Shown here piece after piece: positions 56,684 through 64,000 of a DNA stretch of 64,000 nt (the stretch's first letter is position 1; the number at the start of each line of letters is the position of its first letter). Source of the DNA: Symmetrospora coprosmae (Eukaryota > Basidiomycota > Cystobasidiomycetes > Symmetrosporaceae); assembly GCA_008802785.1 (NCBI GenBank), contig VUYT01000038.1:1-64000 (forward strand). Direction: 5' to 3'. Below the pieces are notes generated by a model. The model saw only the letters and a list, made by a program, of their open reading frames with translations. It was not told the origin of the DNA and ran no database searches. The position numbers were made by a program, and so were the translations under genes.

Positions 56684-58350
56684 CTACAGCTTCGACAGAG
56701 TCGCTTGCCGGACAGCGGGCCACGAGGCCGAGGCGTTCGATGACCGCTTCTGCTGTGGACGGGCCCATTCAACAACACTGTCGACCATGCCATCGATGTC
56801 TTTTCTCGTGTTTGATGCATGAAGGCAGAGTCGCACCCGTTCTTGCCCATTCGGGACGCTATTGGTGCGCAAGCAACGGCGTTGTGTAAGCAGAGCGCTT
56901 CCCCCGCGCTCAGCACTGACACTTACGTAGGATGCGCTATTGGCCGCACGAGATAGCCGCTCTTGATCAAATGTGCCGAGAGCTCACGCGGCCGTGGCGT
57001 GAGGATGGGAATGATCGGTGTTGTAGATGGCAAGTGAGGAGAGCGATCTGCTCGGGACGCGCTTGCTGTAGACGACGGAACTCCTTGAGGTGATTGCTGG
57101 TCTTGCGGAAAGGGTAGAGTAATGAGAGGTATATCGCGCAAAGCTGTAACAAGGCGTTGCTGGCAGTACGAGGATAGGGCGTGAAGACTGGAGATGGCCT
57201 ATGATTTATGAGGAGATCAGAGATTAACTTTGCCAATTGAGCCGGTTCGCGCCCTCCTCTGACGTACCTCGTCTGCCAGACCTTCTTCAAGATGCGAAAG
57301 AGAGCAGGATATGGCTGTGACCATCAGGCGTGGCATGACGGTCGAGTAGATGAGTGGGCGAGCGTAGTTGATGAAGTAATTGCGCATAGTCGGGCTGCAT
57401 AGCACGACGCCTTCGAAAAGTGTGGAGAAGAGTCAGACAGAGCCCATCTCCGATTTATTGGTTTAGCCAGACGGCTGCTCACCTCCGGAGCACGCCATGG
57501 CTTTGCCAAATGTGTGCAGTCGGACGAGGACTTGGTCTTCCAGGCCGAGTGCGCACGTCAAGCCCCTTCCGTTCGCTCCGTACGATCCCGTCGAGTGCGC
57601 CTCATCGACTATAAGGTGGCCATTTCCGCGGGGCAGCAGCTTTTGTAAGACGTCGAGGAAGTCCGCCAGTGGCGCGAGATCTCCGTCCATCGAGTAGAGC
57701 GCTTCCACGGGGACGAACACCTGTCTCTTCCCGCTGCGGTATTCCTCCCCGTATGGACCACTGAGCACACGCTCGCGCAGCACATGCTCGAGACCGGCCG
57801 CGCTATTGTGTGGGAAGGCCAAGCGCTGAGCAGGTGGGCAGCGCGAGTGACGCATCCCGTCGTGCACCGACGCGTGAATGAGTGCATCGTACAGCAGTGT
57901 GTCGTCCGCGCCGGGCAGGCAAGCGAAGATGCCCGCGTTCGCATCAAAGCCGCTGTTGAACAGCAGGGCAGACTCGCCGCGGAAGAAGGTGGCCAGCCGT
58001 CGCTCTAGCTCCAGGTGACACGGCGAGTTGCCGTCCAGCAACCGCGAAGAAGCTGGGCCGTATGCCGAGCTCGTGGGTAATTTCGATGTTGATGCGACAG
58101 GCGCTGGACACTCCACAGCAGCACGGAACCGTGCGGCGAGGGAGTCCGACTGCGATAGAGAGATGTAGTCGTTCGAGGAGAAGTCTACGAGCTCCGCAGG
58201 ATTATACGGTGGTGGGCTTAATGTTCGCAGGTTGCCCTTCGACCGCCGGGCGTCAAGGAGCGCCTGCATGCGCTCGTGGAGCACATTCGCATTGGAGGCA
58301 GGGGATGTCCCCATGGTTTTAACAGTACGAGGACGATGTACGTCGCTCAT
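56684..58350 (-). CDS. 8-amino-7-oxononanoate (KAPA) synthase, PTS1-type end
   Basis: PLP enzyme of the alpha-oxoamine synthase family that joins pimeloyl thioester and alanine in biotin synthesis. Landmarks: LVDFSSNDYISLSQSDSLAA, AYGPASSRLLDGNSPCHLEL, LFNSGFDANAGIFACLPGAD, DALIHASVHDGMRHSRC, HLIVDEAHSTGSYGANGRGL, and the PLP-lysine segment LHTFGKAMACSGG. After introns come PTMRNYFINYARPLIYSTVM, IIPILTPRPRELSAHLIKSG, YLVRPIAHPT and VPNGQERVRLCLHASNTRKD. The last residues are ATLSKL: a C-terminal SKL, the canonical peroxisomal targeting signal; fungal BioF-type enzymes are known to act in peroxisomes. About four exons. Start at 58350 (MSDVHRPRTVKTMG) or 58314. Serine palmitoyltransferase and ALA synthase are the alternatives, but length and motifs favour KAPA synthase. 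Confidence 0.85.
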
Positions 58351-58672
58351 GATGCTCTCGCCCAGCCGTTTCGTTGTTCGTGGGAGGAGGACAACCCGAA
58401 CCTTGCCCAGTGCAAAGATAGCCACACGGGCACAGCTGCTTACGAAAGCGCACTGGCACGATAAGACGACGGGACGCCGGATCATTGCTCTTACAGCGAT
58501 TAAGCGACACTCTAGACGACAAGGGAATTGCAGCGCGACATGAGTGTAAGGACATCATGAAAGTGCAGCAAGGGCAGCGGGATGCGATGAGAAACGACTA
58601 TTACGCAGCGGGAACGAGCTTGCGGACGGAAGAACGCAGTGCGGTGGAGATAGATTGTCCGTACGAGCGTCT
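58351..58672. other. Region upstream of the KAPA synthase gene
   Basis: The 322 bases are the promoter of the KAPA synthase gene and the 3' flank of the GPI-protein gene (both minus). The open frame of the enzyme runs upstream without a stop to 58485, so a longer N-terminus cannot be excluded. Nothing else recognised. Confidence 0.4.
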
Positions 58673-60370
58673 CTAAAAGAAGAAGGCAGCGAGGGCCGCA
58701 AGGCCAGCAAGACCGGTGAAGCCAGCCGCCAGCCCGGAAGGGAGGTTCAGGGCAACGGCGCCTCCAGTGGTCGATGATGAGGGAGCCGCCGCAGCCTGAT
58801 TGCCCCTGCCGGCTGTCGACGCACCGGTGACGGCAGCAGTGGTTGACGTGAGGCGGGCGACGACAGCCGTGCTCGATGGCCGGGCTGTACTGGTGATCGT
58901 GCTGTTCACCACGGCAGTGGTAGTTGCGACGATAGTGGAGTTAGCCGTGCCAGTCGAGGCACTGACACTCGTCGTAGAGACGCCGCCAGTTGGATTAGGA
59001 GCCGCTGCTCCAATGCCAAGGTCCGAGAAAACCTGACACTGCGAAGAGGGCGCGGCGGGAGATGCGTCTGGGGTCGATGGCTGCCCCTCTGCATGTCACG
59101 AAGAGAGAATGATTAGCCTTCAACAGTTACTGCGCACTCTCGACCGACATCCTAGCCAGACTCACGGCTGAAGGTGCTTCCCCAGTTGCCATGTCCGTCA
59201 TTCTTGCCGTACCGACCCATGGGGACATCGCTGTCGCCGTCGCAGGTCTCGAACGTGTCATCTTGATAGTTTCCGGGCATGTTCCACGAGCAGCCTGTCG
59301 GGGATATAGAAGCGCATCAGTGGCTGCTCTGCTTTATCATACTCTCGCAGGGCCTAGCGTGCTCACCCATCACATCGTAGACGTGCTGTTGCGACATCAA
59401 GGAGGACAGCGACATCAGAAGCCATACCCGCACGGCTTCGATCGGGCGCAACCCACATTGCAGTATTGCCATGCGAGCGGTCCTGGCTTGCAGACACGGA
59501 TGCAGAACTCCTTGTCGCTCATAAAGCTGTGGGCATATACGGCAACGTCTCAGCGCATGTTCGCCCAGAGGAAAAAAAGCGGCTGCCAGAGGTGCGACTG
59601 ACTTGGTCCATTCGTGAATATGCTGCGTCTGGCCAAAAGCGTTGGAGAAGACGAGACCACCGTGTGGGTTGCCGAGTCCGTCTGGGTGCAGGACGTCTGA
59701 TCAGCGAGCTTCTCTCATCAGATCGGCGCATGAGGCAGCACTCACCGGGTCCATGAGGGTCGAGCTCGCCACTGTCGTGGCACAGGCACCATCAGGCACG
59801 GGGCATCAAAGTTGAGCATTAGCGTGCGATGCTGCAGACTGGACGAGTCTGCCCGACTGCTCACCCTCCCTCCGCCCCATTGATGTTCATCTTGGTCAGA
59901 TCTCCAACGCCTGTAAGCTGGATGTAGTCCGGCGTCTGCACGAAGTGGACTCCGGTGAGCGTGCCCTGCGGGATTGTCCGCGTTCCCCGGCCTTCCTTCG
60001 TGCACCATGCAACCTCAATCTGCTCCGTCGCGCCGATGGCACTGTTTGGCTCTGGCGGGCCCCACAGGCAAAAATCATCAATGGAGTTGACCACCATGGT
60101 CTGGCACTGGCTTGACTGGGAGTTGGTCGTCCCGCATTTATTGGTGCCTAGAAAGCATGAGACAGCACGTAGATCAGATGATGCTGTCCTTGAAGGTCAC
60201 TCTGACGAGACGTGCTACTCACCACTCTGCTGCGACTCGCTCTGCTCAGGCAGGTTGTTTATATCCCAAGTCGTGCTGTACTGCGCCGAAGCCCGCGTCG
60301 CAGCGAGAGCGACCGAGACTGCCGCAAGGACGACGCTCGTCTTTGTCGAGCTCGCATTGAGGACAGACAT
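58673..60370 (-). CDS. GPI-anchored glycoprotein, macrophage-activating-glycoprotein type
   Basis: Surface or secreted protein found across basidiomycetes. The start at 60370 gives MSVLNASSTKTSVVLAAVSV, a signal peptide (cut after ASAQ), then YSTTWDINNLP. The next exons hold a Cys-rich conserved module: NKCGTTNSQSSQCQTMVVNS, DDFCLWGPPEPN, IEVAWCTKEGRGTRTIPQGT, GVHFVQTPDYIQLTGVGDLT, GELDPHGPDGLGNPHGGLVF, QHIHEWTNFMSDKEFCIRVC, WNMPGNYQDDTFETCDGDSD and VPMGRYGKNDGHGNWGS. A Ser/Thr/Ala-rich stalk follows and the C-terminus is hydrophobic (LPSGLAAGFTGLAGLAALAA, FFF), the pattern of a GPI-anchor signal. About seven exons. The biochemical role is unknown; an immunomodulatory label comes from Cryptococcus relatives and is not evidence of function here. 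Confidence 0.8.
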
Positions 60371-61734
60371 TGGTCGGCCGAAGCTGAGTGGATAGGTGTG
60401 CTTGGGAGGCGAGAGTGGCGGGAGGTGATACTGTACTAATGCAGAGCTCGAGCGGTGGAGGACGGGAGAAAGAGAAGCGGGACCGTCAGGGACGAGGGAC
60501 AGAAAGGTAACACGCGGAAGTACGAGTGCAGGCAGGAAAGAGCTGAGGTGGGCTGAGTTCCGATGAAATGCGAAGGGAGCCGTGTGAGGTGCGGTGCAGC
60601 GCTAGATGTGGGGGCGAGGTATACGGTACCTGGAAATAGAGTGGCGGTGAGATGTTGGCCGAGTGATGGAGGGAGAAAGCAGAGCCGTCAATGTCGCAAG
60701 CAGCTTATGTACTCTCATGTCAGTCCAACTGGTGCCTATCAGCTGTTTGTTGATCCATAGCCGACGGTTCAGAGAGCGTTCAGCGCAGAACCGGGCGCGC
60801 CGGTTGCGGCCGCCCTGAGGCTGAGCCCATGCCTGCAGGAAAGGCAAACACAGTTCTAGGCGACAGCTAGATCCTGAATCATGCATCGGCCGACTCTGTA
60901 GAGTCTGTATCACACACCGTTGCACCGTCAAGGCATCAATATTGCGAGCAGGTGTGGGAAGAGCGGGTTGAGGAGGAGACTCAAGTATCGATACTGCACG
61001 TCGCCTAGTGTCCCGGCTGGACAGTCTTCGCAAGGCGCAATCTCCTCGTCCTGCAGGCACAGCGGGAAGAGTGAGACTCAAGTATAGAGTGAGTGAAGGG
61101 TCACACAGTGCAGGCCTCGCTATTCCCACTCCGCGAAGGGTCGTCGTCGTCGTCGTCGTCCCGGCCACCCGGATCACGTGTAAACGGCAGCCGTCTACTG
61201 GACTGCAAACACTTTCCATTCGCTGGAATGGACAGAGACAGGCTATCCAGTCTCCGCACTACCTTCAGTCGAACAGCTCCCCTACCATAGACGGTGTTGC
61301 ATCGTAGAGGGCGTTGCCGGTCGTCCAGAGCTGCAAGCTGTCCCCGCAAGTAAGTCAGATCTGGAGTCTGGACGGCCCAGGCTATATACAGGGCGAGCCA
61401 GCACGGTACGGCAATTGTCAGATGCGCATTGCGCCGAAGAGGAAGCTGCGAGGCAGAAATCATGTCAAGAAGCAGAGATTTGAGATGATGGGCCTGGCCA
61501 TGGGTCACGGGGTCCGTGCGCACCGGGGTGATCGGGGTTCCCAAGGAGGTGGAGACCGAGTTGCCGGACCATCGCACTACTTACTGTCGCAGCCTCATCT
61601 TGCTTGTCCTTGCTTCTTCTCACCAGCAGCCAGACAGCAGGCAGACGAGCAGCAGCGACCCTCACACCCGCACCCGCACACCTAGGCACGAGCACTCCCG
61701 TCCCTCACAATACACAGCCAGAGCCACGCGAACC
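60371..61734. promoter_or_regulatory. Divergent promoter region
   Basis: 1.36 kb between the GPI-protein start (minus) and the small disordered-protein start (plus). Near 61141 there is a GTCGTCGTCGTCGTCGTC repeat. A long minus-strand frame (61219 down to 60602) is Arg/Leu/Ser-rich without a domain and is not called. Cannot exclude a small or non-coding transcript. Confidence 0.4.
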
Positions 61735-62514
61735 ATGGAGCGGCCGGACTACTCGCTTCAGACCTGGGGAGACGCACCCAAGTCGAGTCCACAGAACAGC
61801 GTATTCATCGATCCCAACAAGAGCATCCCTTACGTTCGTACAAGAGCTTCTTTCCCTGCCACGGCTGCTCTGCAAGCTGACCGCCGTGCCCCGTGTCGTT
61901 GCCGCTCTCCCCAGGACAAGCAGGGCGACCCGGTCCAGGCCAACGATGCGGACGAGGGCAGCAGAGGCAGGGTGAGCTCTTGGGCAGTCAGTGCCTTTTT
62001 GGAACACCCACTTGATCACTGAAGCACGTCTGCACCCGCCTTCATCCTTCCGCAGGCCCCTCGCGGCGAACCAGTTCGACGAGAGCCCTCTGGTGCCACT
62101 GGCGCGCGCTCCTCGTCCATCTCGCGCGACCGCAGCAGCAGCCTGAGCATTGGGGTTCCCGAGCGCAACGGGCGCAGCATGGACGCTGTAGGCAGCGGCG
62201 CAGGCAGTGGACAGCAGGAGACGGGCGGCAGGAATGCGGCAATGTCGCCTTCCCGCGCCATGGGTGCACGAAGCGGGTCCATTGAGCGTTCCTCCTCACA
62301 GACACGCCAGTACTCCCGCCTCAACACCCTCGAAGGCATCGGCGCATCTGTCGGTCCGCAGGTCAACGCAGACGCCCTCGATGACAGGAGGGGCAGGCCG
62401 GGATATCAGAACGAGCGCAACACGCCGAATCACGCAAGGCTTGGGTCGGCCAAGGGAGCAAGGAGCGTCAGCAGGGGAAGGGACGCCATTCCAGAGACCA
62501 CAGATGAGGCTTGA
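61735..62514 (+). CDS. Small disordered Ser/Arg/Gly-rich protein
   Basis: Three exons with phase-0 joins: MERPDYSLQTWGDAPKSSPQ, NSVFIDPNKSIPY; DKQGDPVQANDADEGSRGR; then APRGEPVRREPSGATGARSS to the TGA at 62512. About 190 residues, no hydrophobic segment, no known domain. Basic-Ser patterns (SISRDRSSSLS, SRAMGARSGSIERSSS) are frequent, so phosphorylation is likely. The first exon (DYSLQTWGD) may be the most conserved part. Preceded by a TCACACCCGCACCCGCACACC leader. I do not recognise the family. The in-phase joins at GTTCGT/CCCCAG and GTGAGC/CCGCAG support a real gene. Confidence 0.6.
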
Positions 62515-62882
62515 GGCAAGCCGATGCGATAAAGCCCGGTCACAGGTCTCTAGCAACGCAACGGAAAAGGAGGAGACGGAGAACGCAGAGAGCAGGGTTT
62601 CTTGCAAGGTGCAGCAGTAAGGATAGGGCAACGAACGATGGTATCAAAGACACTCAGAGCCTGATGGGCAGGGACGTGGCATTTGCGCTAGTCGGCTCCG
62701 CCTATGATTGACGCAGAAGAAAGTGCTTTTCAGAGCCAGATCGTAGCGTGGGTGATACGGGTGAGCCTGTCTCGCACCCACTCTCGCACGCACATGTACT
62801 ATAACGTGCAGCAGTGTTATCGTCGTTCGCCCTTGTTTTGAGCAGCAGGATATGCAGACTGACGGACCGGCAGGACCGGCAA
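62515..62882. other. Convergent intergenic region
   Basis: 3' flanks of the small disordered-protein gene and the Dss1-type gene. No gene recognised. Confidence 0.4.
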
Positions 62883-64000
62883 TTATTGCGCCCTGAGCTT
62901 GACGTAGATCTTCGAGTACTCATCCAGAATGATGCCAGCTATCTCAATTCTGAGCCTGCTCCCACTGGCAAACGTTTCGCTCTTGGCTTCCGTGATGAGG
63001 GTGGCGGCCACGCCGAGCTCGGCAATCTGGATCACTGTGACCCTCCGTAAAGCACCATAGTCGAGCTTCGAATCACCGACAATGCCCGTCAGGCCTTGAA
63101 GGAGCAGCTGCGCAGCGACCGGATCGTCCTCTGGGTTCTTGCGGACCTCTTCGAGCTTGTTGCGGATGAGGTACGTCTTCCAGAACGTCTTGGCCCGGTT
63201 CTCGGAGCGCATTCGCTGGCGGGTGACACGCTCCGTCTGCCCGATGAGACTCTGAAGGTCTGCCGTGCTAAAAGGTGGCCCAGTTCTCCCGTGCTTCAAG
63301 GTTCCTTTGATCTGCCAGTGTGCGAGCAGATCTGTGTATCGACGCAAGGGACTTGTCGCACGAACATAGCCCTCCGCCCCGATGCCCATAGGCCAGTGCC
63401 CTGCGGGCGTCAGGCTGAAATATGCCGGGCGAAGCTCAATCCTGCGCCGCAGAACCTCTGAGACGTCCACCTCGCCCGTCTGCGGATCTCGCAATGCCAG
63501 GAGATCCGGGATGCCAGCCGCACTTGCACCTGCAGGTGCGTCCTGCGCGCGGAAAGGCGCGGGCACGCCACGTTCGCCCAAGTGTCGAGCGGCAATGCGG
63601 CCAGCGAGAATCATGCACTCGCTCACCAGCAGCGCTGCATGGCTGCGCTCTTCCTTTTGCTGTCGACCTGATAGACTGACAGCCGCAGAAGGCGAGAAGG
63701 GGAAAGGCAGCGAAAACTCCAGGCTGGGCTGGTTGGCATAGAATGTCGGCGTCGGAAGCACCTCGAAGGAGCTCTGAAGCGGACGTGTCGTCAGGCGGAC
63801 TGATGCGGAATTGCCGTACCAAGACAGGGCGGTGCTGCGCACGCGCGCCATGCGGACTTTAGTGGATAGGCGGTCGAGGCGAGCCATGTCTTCGACTGCG
63901 CTAGGCGGAAGCGGTGAGAGTGTCCTCGAAGGCACCTTTAATGCATCTGCTGCGTCAAGGTGCGAGTGGCTGGTCGGCCACAGCAGTCGTTCTATGGCAT
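62883..64000 (-). CDS. DSS1: Dss1-type RNase II family exoribonuclease (5' end outside window)
   Basis: The C-terminal part of an RNB-domain 3'-5' exoribonuclease. A single open frame runs from the window edge to the stop at 62883 (KIYVKLRAQ). The block ATSPLRRYTDLLAHWQIKGT is the late RNB signature, preceded by LLVSECMILAGRIAARHLGE and LRDPQTGEVDVSEVLRRRIE and followed by FWKTYLIRNKLEEVRK and an S1-like end, IAGIILDEYSKIYVKL. The long spacing and the HWQIKGTLKHG form fit the mitochondrial degradosome subunit Dss1 better than the exosome Rrp44/Dis3, which has VHRxL here. The four catalytic Asp residues lie upstream, beyond the edge. The family is sound; the Dss1 subtype is an inference from the visible third. 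Confidence 0.8.
   Translation of the reverse strand, partial: AIERLLWPTSHSHLDAADALKVPSRTLSPLPPSAVEDMARLDRLSTKVRMARVRSTALSWYGNSASVRLTTRPLQSSFEVLPTPTFYANQPSLEFSLPFPFSPSAAVSLSGRQQKEERSHAALLVSECMILAGRIAARHLGERGVPAPFRAQDAPAGASAAGIPDLLALRDPQTGEVDVSEVLRRRIELRPAYFSLTPAGHWPMGIGAEGYVRATSPLRRYTDLLAHWQIKGTLKHGRTGPPFSTADLQSLIGQTERVTRQRMRSENRAKTFWKTYLIRNKLEEVRKNPEDDPVAAQLLLQGLTGIVGDSKLDYGALRRVTVIQIAELGVAATLITEAKSETFASGSRLRIEIAGIILDEYSKIYVKLRAQ

Noticed and set aside
60602-61219. 205-codon minus-strand frame in the intergenic region
   Set aside because: Composition and lack of any motif suggest chance; the region is needed as a divergent promoter.
1-64000. Transposons, retroelements, virus-like elements, tRNA genes and CRISPR
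   Set aside because: No transposase, reverse transcriptase, capsid or integrase frames, no long terminal or inverted repeats, no tRNA B-box with a matching cloverleaf and no spaced direct repeats were seen on reading both strands.

Overview
The window looks like nuclear DNA of a basidiomycete fungus. The genes are dense on both strands and split by many short introns (mostly about 50-130 bases) with GTRAGT-like donors, CTGAC/CTAAC-like branch points and CAG/TAG acceptors. The gene set is fungal: a kinetochore Dsn1/Mis13 subunit, a Pol I UAF subunit of Rrn5 type, ESCRT-II Vps36 with two NZF fingers, Opi3, and a GPI protein of the basidiomycete macrophage-activating-glycoprotein type. A smut-lineage yeast (Ustilaginomycotina) would fit, but that placement is an inference. 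No rRNA, tRNA, transposon, virus-like element or CRISPR array was recognised. Most coding coordinates are spans that include introns; exon joins were worked out by eye from reading frame and splice consensus.

Left third (1-23.3 kb): partial PEX6 (-), a G-protein alpha subunit (-) with an in-frame TGA, TFIIE beta (-), a secreted class 3 lipase-like protein (+) whose nucleophile Ser is Gly, a single-pass membrane protein with a PPxY motif (+), a secreted kelch membrane protein (-), a head-to-tail pair of PPP phosphatases (PP2A then PP6/Sit4 catalytic subunits, +), and a RanBP2-type zinc finger protein (+).

Middle (23.4-40.6 kb): a class III (GABA-type) aminotransferase (-) divergent from glycogen phosphorylase (+), then three successive minus-strand genes for secreted proteins sharing one plan: signal peptide, Lys-Arg processing sites, acidic/Ser/Pro-rich region and one divergent LysM-like module. 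The third adds a double-psi beta-barrel domain. This trio is the most unusual block of the window. MoaD-type molybdopterin synthase small subunit (+) and Dsn1 (-) follow.

Right third (40.6-64 kb): a disordered Ser/Tyr-rich protein (+), Opi3 (+), a long Rrn5-like protein with a SANT domain and a Zn2Cys6-like finger (-), a METTL21-like methyltransferase (+), Vps36 (-), Rtf2 (+), a class I glutamine amidotransferase with a possible mitochondrial leader (+), a KAPA synthase ending in the peroxisomal signal SKL (-), a GPI-anchored glycoprotein (-), a small disordered protein (+), and the 3' part of a Dss1-type exoribonuclease (-) running off the right edge.

Apart from the LysM-like trio and the phosphatase pair, neighbours do not form evident pathways; this is mostly housekeeping sequence with a secreted-protein island at 30.9-36.5 kb.
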